From NCBI GenBank assembly GCA_964023275.1, contig OZ029914.1:51662530-51726529 (forward strand): 64,000 nucleotides of DNA. Reading direction: 5' to 3'. A program made the position numbers and the translations under genes. This document shows, piece after piece, positions 11,395-23,900 of the stretch. The notes under the pieces are model-generated. The model worked only from the letters and a program-made list of their open reading frames with translations, made no database searches and had not been told where the DNA came from. The stretch's first letter is position 1, and each line of letters opens with the position of its first letter. The DNA is from Norana najaformis (lineage: Eukaryota > Annelida > Clitellata > Crassiclitellata > Hormogastridae).

Positions 11395-13706
11395 GCTAAA
11401 CGGCTTCCTGAAAGGTGGAGGTCTGGGGCTTGATGAACCCCAGGCGGGTTCTAAGGCGAAACTCCAACCGGCAACAACTTTCCTTTCACCTAGTGTACAA
11501 ACTGAAGTAAGCTTTCTCAAGGCAACCTCGATAATGATATATGTGCTGAGTAGACAACTAAATAATCACATATTTTACGATAATTGTAGCTATATAGGTC
11601 AATTTTTTTCAACCGCGAGTCGTTTAACGAATTTAATGGACTGCAGTTTAGGCTTTTGTCAGCTGGTCTTCTATGGGACACATAGGGGAACGTGAACCCG
11701 ATGTGATAATCGCTTAATTTAGGCAGTAAAAGGTTGCATCGTATAGGAATGAAACTGCAAATATGAGCACAATGCAGCAGGTGCGACTGCACGGGGGGGG
11801 ATGTGCATAGAAGGGCTTTGTGCGTATGTTGCTTGTCAGCTTTGTCAAACACTAATATCTGTTGAGGTCTCGTAAAATAACATGTAGAAAATTCTATATA
11901 TTTATGTTTATATTAAAGAGGGAGAACGATGTATACGTTATCGCTACAGATCGTTTACAACCTCATTAAGATTTCACAGTGGCCATGGTGTCATCCATAA
12001 AGAACGTTCTCAAAATGACCTAACTTGACCTCTCCCTCTCCTTGTCTGCATTTAGCATTCCCCCCTTCACTGACTGTTGAAGCTCGGTCGACAGTATCAT
12101 GTATACCAGGCTTGGTATATCAGCCAGATCCAAAGCAAAGTCGATTACGGATGATCCAACACTTTATCGGGTGTCTGCTGGGTATTGTGTTATCCAGACT
12201 TGGTGTGCAGTCGTGGGTAACACAGCCTCGTCTAAAATAAGAATGTGAGACATTGTCTGTCGAGAGAAATAGCCGTCAACTGACTGTGCAAGAAGTGTTG
12301 CTCAACTCATCCAGGCAGTTATTCTGTCATACAGTCCAACTAAGTGGGCCAACGCTGCGTGCTACAGAACAGGTTAATGCAGACATAGGCTGAATCAGTT
12401 TACTACACCGACTATTTCTTCATCGGGTCTTCATTCCAATACAAACTGATGCATTCACTAATCATGTACCAGGAGGAAAGATCAACTCCACAGTAGACAT
12501 TTGCCAGCAGGGTATAATTATATATTCGATAATTGCTTATCATTTGCGCAGGACCACCTTTAACCATCGTGCAGGATACAGGTGTGTTTTACCACCAAGA
12601 TGCACGAACATGGATAATATCGCAGGATTACCTTTCATAATTTTACTAATTACTGTTATTAACTAAATGAATTTTGACACCAAAAGATATGGTTGATTAT
12701 CACTTTTGCAGATTAATGGAGTTAATTCCAGAAACCATAACCCTAACACTAACGGAGTTACCAACTGAATCGTTGTAGGTCTGGCTTCAGATTGACTTCT
12801 TTGCTAACTTTTCTCTAACTTTTCGCTCAAATCTCGTTATTTTGAAATGCGCAGCATAAATTTTGAAGTGAAATTCATAATGAATTTCATGTGGAAAAAC
12901 TAAATATAAAATTCAAAGTGGAATTTATATCCGTTTACGATTTCCTGAAAGCTTTTGAAGGTAATAATTTGCCCTTGCAATTACTTTGCTGTTAAACTGC
13001 GCTGCACAGATCGTCGTCTTAACTTTACCTTACTTTATATTAATAGGGTGGCTTCTTACGAGCCAATGAATGTTATGCATCGCATGCTGACCCGGATCCC
13101 TAACATATGCAAGAGCCTTGAATAATTATAGTATATGTCGCGCTTGCACTTCGTGATGTTTTCGTACGCATGACATTTAGATCATTTGTACTGCAGTTAT
13201 GTGAGCATAGGTGGCGCCTGGATGATTTATTAGAGTAGGAGTGTCTCTTACTTCTATTGGGCCGATGTCTACTGCAAACGGCATCAACAGATGGCGCATC
13301 AAAACCAAGTCAAACGTCAATTGAATTGGTGAATAAGTCCTTTGAAAGAGAAAAAAGTCTCAAAGGGAGACCGAAATAAGATCAACGACCGAGCCAAACG
13401 TGTGAAACGCAGAAACGATGACTGAGCCAAAAGATGGTTGTCACGAATGCAAAAATATTTAAGTTTTAAAGTTCTCTTTCAGGACTCAACTCTGTGCAGT
13501 TGCAATTGCAATATGGCCCCTAAAATGTTCACAATGTCACTTGAGTGTGCAATCGAGAGTGGCGCCTATTGGCGACTCTCCTAACAATAAGGATAGAGTT
13601 ATCGAGCTGTGTGCCAGGAATGCAAAAGCTCATTGACACAGAACAGTCTTAGTCGTTAATATAGCTGCTGTCAGCAGACGCCAGTGTAAATGTTAATGCA
13701 AATCTA

Positions 13707-13830
13707 TATCTCCGAAATTTTTCAGAGCCACACAAAAGCAGCTTTAGAAAACCAGGTTGTTTGGTCAGGTCAGCTTCGACGCCAGATCAGAATCCGAGGA
13801 GAGATTCAAGCCTTGAGATACCACATTGCC
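13707..13830 (+). repeat. Interspersed repeat (LINE/SINE 3' type)
   Basis: Shares the CTCCGAAATTT..CAG(C)GCCACACAAAA block with copies at about 14640, 33207, 47163 and 57601. The block also resembles the 3' end of the minus-strand LINE near 16800. Confidence 0.55.
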
Positions 13831-14639
13831 AGGGTGGAAATCATTGGTGATGGTCGCTAGTCAGTCTATGGATTCAGCGAAGTGTTGTCTTGACAGCTGG
13901 GGTTAGTTTTAGGTGAAATGATTGGTAAAAATGCAACGTCTTAAATAGTAGCAAGGCTGATTTTTTAAAACGGGATGTGAATTCGTTCAGAATGCAATGG
14001 AGGGATTCAATAACAGCAATGATGTGCTCATCATTTATAGCGAATTGTTTTAGAGCTTTCTAAAGTTTTGTCCTTTTTACTTTTCATACAAGTCACTAGC
14101 GAACCTCAGTAGTCCAAACGACAGACTGCACACCAAACACATTGGCCTACAAGACTTGGTGTATATACAAACACATTTTACATACATATGCATAGATATA
14201 ATGGGCGTCAACTGCATATGCAACACAGCCGTAGGAAGAACGACAAAAGACAGTGGCTGGGATGTCACAGTTTGTTAGTGGCAGTGACTTCCTCCTTGCA
14301 CCATTCAATTCAAGTCGGTTAGTGAAGCATGGACGAAGACTGACTGTCGGTCGTTTGCTGGACTTGCCTGTCAACAACAAAACGCAAACGGGAGCTAGGC
14401 CTTCTCTGGGTCTTTATTTCATGCTCCATGGGGCGTAGAACACCATCCGCCCAATCCATCATAAATAACACGAAAGGTATTCATTGCACAAACGCCCTTT
14501 TAAATTTCTTTCCTACAGCACAGTATTTCATTGACCCATATAAATTCTAATCCTAAGTCATGATTCCACGTTGCAACGTCCTACCGCGAGATAATGATGA
14601 TGATGATGATGATGATGATAATGATAATGCACAGTAAAA

Positions 14640-14800
14640 ATAAATCTCCCAAATTTCTCAGCGCCAATTAAACGCCGTGTCAGGGAGAGCAGCCTTAAAT
14701 CGGCGCTATATCAATCGAGTCAGCAGGATTCAGGTTGTTTGGTCAGTATCGGTGCAAAGGCAGAATCCGGGAGGGGTCAAGCCTTTCCACTGTCTCAACA
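14640..14800 (+). repeat. Interspersed repeat shared by the B, C and D spacers
   Basis: Copy of the same repeat family. The sequence after it (TGGCGATGGTGGTCAGTGGATGG) has counterparts after the copies at 33207 and 47163, so these three are one ancestral insertion duplicated with the array. Confidence 0.55.
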
Positions 14801-16308
14801 CAGGTCAAGCCAGAAAACAACATGGTGCTGCTAATCATGGAAATCGTTGGCGATGGTGGTCAGTGGATGGCGCAGGAGCGGAAGCAGGGTACGATAGATT
14901 GAAAAATTCTGGTTTTCAGATACCCTTATCTCCTGGAGGTGATTGCTGTGTGGTTTTTTGGGCAATCTCCAGCTTTCTAATTCCTTATCTAACTCTCTAA
15001 CTCAGCTGATGTTTTCGTCACTCGTTGCAAACTTCGAAAACAAATATTTTAATTATTTCACAAGTATGTGTTGCCGACTGTTTGCAAGTAGAACATGCGC
15101 TTTCCACAGACATCTAAATAAGGCAGTACATACAAGTGGCCTCTCTCTAGGCGTGGCAGGGTTCAGCCCTTTTTAAAATGGGCACGAAAGGTGAAAGACA
15201 CGACCAAACTATTTCGTCCGCTATGAAAAAGAACCGAATAATAGCAGAAACTGACAAACATGCTTTGTAGCTAGACCAACATTGCAAGGCCTCTGCACAT
15301 AAAACATTCGGCGAATGCCATCAGCTATTGTTGCCTCACGTAAGTTTTTTGTTCTTTGTCCAACTTCACTGGATAACAAAGAGAATACTTTTTGTCAGGG
15401 TCTTCATTAATCCCTCAGACTTTGTTTCAGAAAAACTAGCAACAAGCTTAACTGATTCATTTCTTCCCAAAATAAAGTTGCTACCTACAAACATTTTGTT
15501 TCGTATTATTTTCAAATGACAACCTACCGACTATTTGAAATCGGGCTATTTTGAAGGTGTCTTCATGTCGGTAATTGTTCCTATTTTGAAAAGTGCTGTT
15601 TGCCAAATGTTGTATCTTAAGTGATATTCTTTTTATTTCGTTTATTTTATTAAATATTTTAAGCCATATTATTTTTATGCACTTGACTCGATCGGTTGAT
15701 GTCCTATGTCATCAATTCAGTCATGTCTTTCACTTCGCATTATCAACGATGGCTTCGTGTGATGAACTTTTCAGAAGTAAATAGGATCAACTTGTCGTGA
15801 ACATATTAACCAATTTAAATTTGATTAGAAATTTTATCGAAGGAAAATTTCTGCATCAGAATCGATTGCTCAAAAATTGACAAAACTTTGCATGATACCA
15901 ATCTTCCTCTGAAAACCCAAACTTCTTTGGCTGATACACAAGAAACATTTTCATCTAATCTAAACACGAAGCTCTTTAGATTTCTTAGAAAGATGTGTTC
16001 CGGCGCCTCTGAAAGGCTCTTGAAAGGTATTATCCAAATTTTGGATACACAGACACATATTAAGCAACGTTTATATTACAAATTAATCTACATTTAAGTC
16101 CAGGGAAGATGCGTGTATTCGATCGTAAATTTGACTAAATCGAAAACCATGTTAATGAAGAAAGTACAGATACAGATTTTGAGTTCAGTTCCATTTTGAA
16201 CTAAATCCCTTGCGGTGACATTCCGTCTTCATAAAGAGAACATTAAGGTGCCACCAGTGTTATACGTCTATCGCTTGTACACGCGATTTCATACTAGACA
16301 AATAAATA

Positions 16309-16325
16309 GTCGATATAAATAGCAA
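16309..16325 (+). promoter_or_regulatory. Conserved TATA-like motif upstream of receptor B
   Basis: CGATATAAATAGCAAAG is preserved in matching positions upstream of C (about 34717) and D (about 48767) inside a conserved block. In B it is now separated from the start codon by a LINE insertion. A promoter role is inferred from conservation and consensus only. Confidence 0.4.
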
Positions 16326-16907
16326 AGCAATAACTCATCTGAGGACATCGTAGTCACTGCAGAGCTATACATGCAGGTCGGTCGGTTGCTTCCAAACTAT
16401 GAGTCGCTTCTGCCGTTAGCTCATGCATGAACACCTCACGAGCAGCGCAGACGACCGAGAGTTGCTTTGGTGAAAATACAGTTCAGTCGATAGTTCAGTT
16501 AATGCCAAAGTGTTAATAATTATTCTCTATTGATGATACTCTAAATTAGGCCTAGATATCTTTCGACATGGGAAGAAAGAGAGAATAAAGAAATCATGGC
16601 AGTTGAGAAGATTTTTTAATGAGGAGAGAAGAGCGGAAGGCAGAAAATACACTTCAGGGTTTGGATTTGCTTATTGTGTTACTATCAGAAGAGGCCAAGG
16701 ATAGCCTGCTGGTCGTTTGCTAGCGAGGTCACAAATACAGAACAAGGACTTATAATTATACATGTTTAATCGTAATCGTAATCGTAATCTCGAGATTTCT
16801 ACAGCGCCCAACGAAAGCTAAGTCGCGGGAATCAGCTTATTCACAGGCGCTCAGTCAAAACAATATCGATAGGCAAAAGAGTCCGGTTCCAGGTCAAGAT
16901 CCAGGAG

Positions 16908-18581
16908 TCAGGCAGTCAGACAGTCAGACGGATACGGTGGATGGTGTTTGAAACTGAAGCAAGAAAAGAGATAAGGGGAAGAGGAAGAATCAGGATAAGA
17001 TTTTTGGAAAAGAAGCGTTTTCAATCTTGAGTGAAAGACCTGCGCAGAACCTGAAAGAGGTGAAGCGTTGGTGAGTTCGTATGATTGATCAGACAACTGT
17101 CGCAACTCTGGTGGGAGTTTATTCCAAAGGGGTGGGGCAGCTATGGCTATGGAGCGATTTCCAATTTTTAAGGATGAGGTGACGGGAGGGCGAAGAAGTG
17201 TTAGGACAGACGAGGACCGGGTTGAACGGAGAGGTTGGATAGTAAATAGTTGACGAAGATAGGCGGGCTGGGAGGACTTAAGAGCGTTGTAGGTGAGGGA
17301 TAAGACTTTGTACTCTATTCGTTCTGGTATTTTAAACCAGTGCAGTGATTTGAGAACAGGGGTGATGTGATGGTGTTTGGGGGTTTTGGTGACAGCACGA
17401 GTGAGAGCATTCTGGATAGATTGAAGGCGGTTAATCTGGGTTGTGTCAATATTAAGGAAAAGTGAATTGAAGTACTCAAGTTTTGCATGGACTATGGATG
17501 TGACAATGACAGATACGGTTTTGAAGTCAAGCATAGGGCGGATTCTGCGAAGGTCGCGGATATGCATAAAGCAAGAGCGGGAAAGATGGGTGATATGATC
17601 AGAGAACGTAAGGTTCTGGTCAAAAATAACACCTAAATTACGGACAGAGGAGTTAGTATTAAAGGTGTGGGTGGAGGCAGAGTCCAGGCTGAGGGAGACA
17701 GAGGGGTAAGGAATTTTCTTGAGCTGGTCACGTAGGTCTATAAGTATGAATTCAGTTTTAGATGGGTTCAGGCATAAGAGATTAGATGTCATCCAAGAGG
17801 AGATTTGTTTAATCACACAAAGAAGATGTTTTATAGACTCATTGAAGCAGTTTGGAGAGAAAGAGATGAATAGTTGGGCGTCATCAGCATAGAGGTGATG
17901 ATCAACTGATGATGCTTTAATGAGTGAACTGAGTGGGGTAGTGTAGAGGATAAACAGAAGAGGTTCAAGAACGGAGCCTTTTGGAACTCCGCAAGTGAGA
18001 GGGCATGACTGAGAAGAGGCTTCCGAAGTTTTAACAGAGAAAGAGCGGGAGGAGAGATAAGACTGTATCCATAGGAGAGCAGCGTCAGCAAAACCAAACC
18101 AGGTTGAAAGTCGGTGGAGTAAGATATTGTGATCTATGGTGTCGAAGGCTGCAGAGATATCAAGGAGACGGAGGCAAGAAACCTGTTGATGAGAAATGGC
18201 AGAAACAGGCTTGTTGTAGAGAGATGTCAGCAGAGTTTCGGTTGAGTGGCGTTTAGTAAAACCAGACTGGTGTGGGTTAATGAGTGAGTTAGAAGCTAAA
18301 TAGTCATTGATTCGAGAGGGGACAATCCGTCTAGTAAATTTGGAGATGAAAGTCAGGTTAGAAACAGGCCGGTAGTTCGAAAGGATTTCCTTGTCAAGGG
18401 ATGATTTCTTGAGAAGAGGGGTAAAAAGAGAGTGTTTGAATAGGAGGGAAAAATTACCCGTAGATAAGGAGAGATTAACTACTTTGGTAATGATTGGGAC
18501 AAGGACAGATGCACAGCCTTTCAGTAAGGAGGTGGGTATAGGGTCAAGTTTGCACTGTTTGTTTGGAAGTGATTTTAACAA
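16908..18581 (-). pseudogene. LINE reverse transcriptase domain (CR1/L2 type)
   Basis: A 557-codon open stretch that stays open further upstream; the listed start is a TTG, not a real initiation site. RT landmarks: NYRPVSNL near residue 69, DISAAFDTIDH at 141, GVPKGSVLEPL at 198 (usual GPLLF changed to EPLLF), catalytic YADD at 231, then the C-terminal conserved segments (LNPSKTEFIL, LGVIFDQNL, TPVLKSLHW). The endonuclease part upstream is broken by at least one stop and frame changes, so I call it a decayed polyprotein. Confidence 0.82.
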
Positions 18582-19597
18582 GTGTAATATTTCAGACTCT
18601 GAAGTGGGTTGAAAGAAAGATAATGAGGATCGAGATGAGGAGGGTGGGGAGTCATGGGTTGGGGAAAGACCATCATCAGATTGGTTATTGGTGGTTTTGA
18701 GAAGGAGAGATTGAAGAGATAGACGGTGGGTACTAATTTTGTTCGAAAAGAAAGAACAGAACGAGTCGGCTATTGAAGAAGACGGAAGAGAATTTGGAAG
18801 TGGGCTGGATGAGTTTTGATGGAGGAGTTGGTTTATGGTTTTCCAGAGTAGGCGAGGGCTAGAGGATCGAGAATGAACTAGTGAGGAGTAAAAACTCTGT
18901 TTATCTGCAATAAGAAGGCGATGGTATTTATTTGTGGCAGATTTAAGGGCAGAAAGAAGCTGAGGATCCCTGATGCGTTTGTAAGTGCGCTCAAGGCGTC
19001 GCCGGAAAGATATGAAGGCCTGTAGTTAGGAATTGAACAAAGGATTGTTAGAGTGAGAGCTGGATTTGGTAATAATAGGAGCATACTTGTCAAGGATGGT
19101 GGAAAGAGTGGTGTTGTAGGAAGACAGAAGGTCATCAAGGAAGGTGGGTGGATTTAAAACGAGGGGTCAGAACAGGAAATATCTTGTATGAAAGCTTCAA
19201 TATTTATTGAACTAATGCGACGAAAAGAATGAAAGACAAGATCAGGACGTGGAGTCGGAAGAATGTTAAGATATGTAAAGATGGGGTAATGATCAGATAG
19301 CGTGTCAAAAGAGAAAGATATATCAGGTGTTAGAGTGGAGAATGATGATGTGATAATAAGGTCTAGTGTGTGATTGTGAATGTGGGTGGGGAATTTGACA
19401 TGTTGAACCAGATTAGTTGAAGATAATAGGGTGAGGAATTCAGAAGAAAATGTGTCAGAGGGGTTATCGACATGTATATTGAAGTCAGCTGTAATCAGAA
19501 ATTCATGAGTGTAGTGGCGGCAGTGGAGAGGAGGGTGGTAAATTCTTTCAAGAAGACTGATGGAGGACTTGAATATGAAGAGGAGGATGGAGGGCGA

Positions 19598-20320
19598 TTA
19601 TTTTAAAGATAGATTTGTCTGAGGAAGTTTAAGTGTAATTGATGCACATTCAAACCAGTGGAAACAATAGCCAGGTGAGTCTAAAACTGTGGCAGGTTCT
19701 AGGGTCAGAAAGGCAATACCTCCTCCAATTGGATTTATATGGGATGGGGAAGATGATTTGCAGGGACGAGGTGTACTGTAAAGATGGTAACCAGGAGGGA
19801 TACAGTCTTCATATTGAGCAAGAGTTGTGTTAAAATTAAACCAGGTTTCAGATAAGGCAAATATGTCAGGCGGGTGAGAAGAGAGGGTTATATCACTAAT
19901 TTCTTGGGAATGTGCAGGATGTAGTAACGATCGAATATTTAGCGTGCAAATTAAGAAGCGACTATTGCCTGTATTGTGAGTATTGTCGAGAATCCTGGAG
20001 GATGAAATTCTAGAAGGAGGAGTAGGATAGGTAAGAGGAGGTGAAGGAGGAGGACAAGAATAAAAGTCCAGTGGGCCAGGATTTGGGTGGATGTCCCGGA
20101 CAGTAGGATCAGAATGTTGAAGAAGGTATGGCGGGTGAGGTACTGCTGTGGTCGCCTGAGAGATGAAGTTAGGAAGAACGATAAAGGAATGAAACACATA
20201 TGTCCACACTGCATAGTCGCTATGCCAAACTGGGCGCAGTAAAAATGTTTGTCTGTTGGAATAATGTAGGGCAAGCCGCTGTGGAAGGGTTGGGAACTGA
20301 TATGGAAGGCGATCATGCAA
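19598..20320 (-). pseudogene. LINE N-terminal and endonuclease fragment
   Basis: Contains DPTVRDIHPNPGP, CTLNIRSLLHPAH and SETWFNFNT, typical of the start of CR1/L2-like APE endonucleases. The frame stops at 19598 before the endonuclease is complete, so it is a broken copy belonging to the element at 16760-20640. Confidence 0.75.
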
Positions 20321-20823
20321 CGTAGGACGAAAATAAGGAGAATGATTGAATTAAACATTAAGTGACCGAAGATGACGTGGCCGTTAGATGAAGCCAAAAT
20401 GGCGGAAGGTAAAAATGCAAGGCGAGCAATGAGTGCAAAAAGGACAAAAGTCAGGCAAATCTTAAGTTGATAAAACATTGAAACACTGTTGATCGGAACG
20501 GACTCACCAAAGTCAGAGCATAAATCCGGAAAGAAAGGAAATTTAACAAATTCAAAATAGACGCCAAAAGGTAGAAAATATAGATTTGAAAAATGAAGTG
20601 TAGACGCCGCGACGCTGGTTCCCTGTTTTACACGCCCTCTCAGTAAATTTGTTTTTGCCTTTAAATAACGAACAACTCTAAAGCGCATCTGTAGGCGGGA
20701 ACTCGTGCATAATTCATCATCGAACTTCATTTGTCTTCATCGAATCATTCGTTAATGTTTTCGTCTGTTGTGTTTGTGCAGTGAAAGGAATTTGACGAAA
20801 AGCCAACAAGAACATAAACTACG

Positions 20824-20905
20824 ATGTTTAGTATGGCTGATCGAAACAGAAATTCGTTATTAACAATAACAACTGTTTTGTTAATATTAACCTCTGTCGG
20901 AAAAG
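20824..20905 (+). CDS. Receptor B exon 1: signal peptide
   Basis: ATG at 20824, or the in-frame ATG at 20833, which aligns with the starts of C and D and is the more likely ancestral start. Hydrophobic core SLLTITTVLLILTSVGKG. Donor G|GTACGT, phase 1. Confidence 0.8.
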
Positions 20906-23900
20906 GTACGTACTGTTAGTCTACTATCATCAACAGCGGCACTTTAAACATATCGGCCTAAATATTTTCACTTTTGCTTGTTATATGCAAGCTGACTGCT
21001 AATCCCACGAGTTTTTTATAATAGCGTAATATTACTATTGGCGGGTATTACTGGCTAGTACTAGTTTAAAACTAACTTCAACGAAAACCTAATAAGCAAA
21101 CGTCAGTGTGCCGCGGTATTCGTGGTAATAATAGTTTTACGCATAGGAGAGTAACGCAATCGCCTTTTTATTTACGCATCCCTTTCAAAATTGATAATCA
21201 GAAACGTGATTCTGTCGATGGAGGGTATAATTATGCTGAAGTTACAAACACAACAACAGCAATAAAATATTGAGACGACCTTTCCCTACAAGTTACACGA
21301 ATTCTCAAATATTTAAATTACAAAAGACATTAAAGACACTCGACGAATTACAACACATTTGGGCACAATTAGCATAATATTCGAATTCAGATTAATGCAA
21401 AAAATCTAATATAATGTTTAAGGAAAAAACAGACAATATAAAACATTAGCATTAAAAATATAAATTATTTCACCATAGAACCATGCTGTCTCTTTGGTCT
21501 GACCTGGCGCAGAAACTGAGCTCAACAACCCCATCTCATACAGATCTAATTTTTTACATTGAATTAATTTTAGGTAGATTCTCTCAAGGATCTGCACTTG
21601 ATTCTGTAATCGTCATTTATTCAGCCTATTGATCCTCATCATCATCATCATCGTCGTCGTCGTCGTCATCATCATCATAATCATCATCATCATCATCATC
21701 ATTCTACTGGGGATTGGCTAAGCATTGTACTTTGCACTAAATGACTAAAGAATCATTCCGTACTTATTATACAATATTCGCAAGTGACTTTTAAAACAAG
21801 TAATGAAATGTGGAGAATTTGGGATTGTAGATCGTCGGCTGTGTAGCACTGTAAACAGACGTTGTTTGATTTTAATACAGGTGCATACGCGCAATGCTTA
21901 ACGCCCCTAAGCAATACTGTCGTTTACGAGGGAACACTGGATACGATGTTGGGCTGTGCAACTGGACCCAACAGCTCGGCGTGGTCGGTTAGATCGGCAT
22001 CACAGGCGGATAGAGCTTATCAAATCACCAAATATGATGACACTGTTTTTAATACTTCTTTAACTGGACTCTACGCCTTTAACCAATCCGGGCTAATTGT
22101 ACGCAGCGCTACTACAGCGCCAACAGGCGGTCCAATTTCTACTGCTGGAACGTACATCGTGGAACTTGGAAACCGCAACAACAGGATTGCTGCCAAATTA
22201 GTTGTTATCCGTAAGTAAACTAAGTTAATAGCATATTCCGGCTATAAAAGAGCTTAAAATGCAACGAGATTGAAAGGTAATATCAAGGCTGAGGACGAAA
22301 ACAATGCAAATGATCTTAGACAGTGATAGAAACTTTAGAAAATATGTCCAAGAATATATTAAATTAATATATTTCTATTGAAATGAAAAGCGCATTTGCT
22401 TGATATTATGCGAAATTCAGCTGAAAAATGTTAGCCTAGTATATGCGATTAGCAAAGCCGAAAGAGGAAGTAATTTGTTTATATACAATACATATGTAAG
22501 GCATGTGAAGCCGTCTATTCTAGAGAGAGGACGCTGAGATGTCGAGAAAGACACTTCCATTGAGGCGGTCCTGGATATCGAACGCAAAGACGTTAAGCGC
22601 TAACGACTAGGAAATCTCGTAAGCATCATAAGCCACAGCGGGGTTCGAGGCAGAGCCCTGAAAGCCATACATTTTGAAGCCAGTCGTCAGTCACCAATCC
22701 AGGGAACAGCCTATAACATCGCATCGGATCACCAGAAATTCCGAGACTGCTGATCTTGGCCTCATGATTTCCGGATCCCAGGACGTCCGGCCATAAAGCC
22801 ACTTCCACGCTAAGATGCTTCCACATTGCAGCCAACTAGATACGCTAACGATCTGTTGATGATTGCGTGCAGTCGTCAAACCCGAGTTACAAAACAACCA
22901 ACTACAGCTGATCTGTTGTCAGTTAAAATAACGCAGTCACGGTCCATGACTGAGCTCGTACAATCCTTCTTATACTATTCCTAAACGTCATTCCCAACCC
23001 AACATGATGCATCTGCTCCTAGAAAGCGAAGGTTTTAATGAAGCTCCCAACCTGTGTCCAATAACCTTATTTCTCCCGTCTTGCCAGATCCAATCGCATG
23101 CATGTACATTCACTCGTCTCTTTCTCGCTCAATTTAAATTCTGTTCACATGCTCATTTTTTTGTAAGTTAGGATGATACTGGTCCGCACTAAACAAATCT
23201 TAGTAGAACGAGTTATCAGAAAGGTCAATAGCACCGTCTTTGCCACATCCAGTTTCATAATAATTATTGCTACATATTCAATATATATACATAAATATAT
23301 ATTTAAATTCATCAAATTAAATATTTGCTAGTTAACATCGGAAAGTGTCATCTTAAAAGTAATACTAATACTTTGAGTCATTGGATTTCTCTCAGGTTCT
23401 GGTCCGAACTGTTCCTGCATTCCATTGGCTTCCGACGCCGTCAACATATCATGCAACATCGTTTATGCCGATCACCCACTCGCTCCGATTAAAGAAATTA
23501 TAAACTGTACAGCCAATGGTCAGGTGTATACCTTGAATACACCACCTAGGACTCCAATTCTGTACAACTCTACGTATACATTATATGTGTACAATTCCAC
23601 ATCGACCATCATCATTAATAGCACCGCTCCTGCAACCTACAATTGTAAATTGACGTTTGCTGCACCAAATCCTGCAACACCTGCATATCTGGCTAAGAAT
23701 GCGCCTGATTTTACTCGAACCTTTACTGGTGAGTATAATTCTAACGGTGCTAATTAACGTCTAATTGCTGATTAAATTTCCTTTCAAACGCTATTAGAAG
23801 AATTACTTAATCTTATGGTACTTCCCAAAAACACTTAGAACACTATTTCTTCATTATGCATCTTAACTCCTTTTCACATACATGTACAAGACACGGTCTA

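Larger units (their letters stand above)
11395..16759. other. Intergenic A-B: conserved array spacer, no gene recognised
   Basis: Open frames here are short and without recognisable domains. Large parts align by eye with the B-C and C-D spacers: for example about 12262-12470 with 28146-28250 plus 29810-29910 and 43434-43640, and about 16190-16420 with 34610-34830 and 48640-48860. It holds LINE/SINE-related copies near 13707-13830 and 14640-14800 and a GAT microsatellite near 14590-14628. Confidence 0.6.
16760..20640 (-). mobile_element. Nearly full-length CR1/L2-type LINE inserted upstream of receptor B
   Basis: Minus-strand non-LTR retrotransposon. Read 5' to 3' it has an N-terminal region and APE-type endonuclease (about 20320-19598: LNIRSLL, IFALSETWF, GGGIAFL), a linker with an in-frame TAA near 19027, a reverse transcriptase frame (18581-16908) and a 3' end with tandem AATCGT-type repeats (plus strand 16773-16795). 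Both edges are visible because B's flanks match the uninterrupted C sequence. Flank ACTTATA at 16750-16756 corresponds to C 35171, and CAGTAAATTTG at 20641 corresponds to C 35200. Stops and frame breaks indicate it is no longer autonomous. Confidence 0.82.

Noticed and set aside
14677..15176. Overlapping plus-strand frames
   Set aside because: They lie in the interspersed repeat and spacer; no domain, and the equivalent spacer of C and D does not keep the frames.
19951..20730. 259-codon minus-strand frame upstream of receptor B
   Set aside because: Overlaps the LINE endonuclease in another frame and runs across the LINE edge into unrelated flank.
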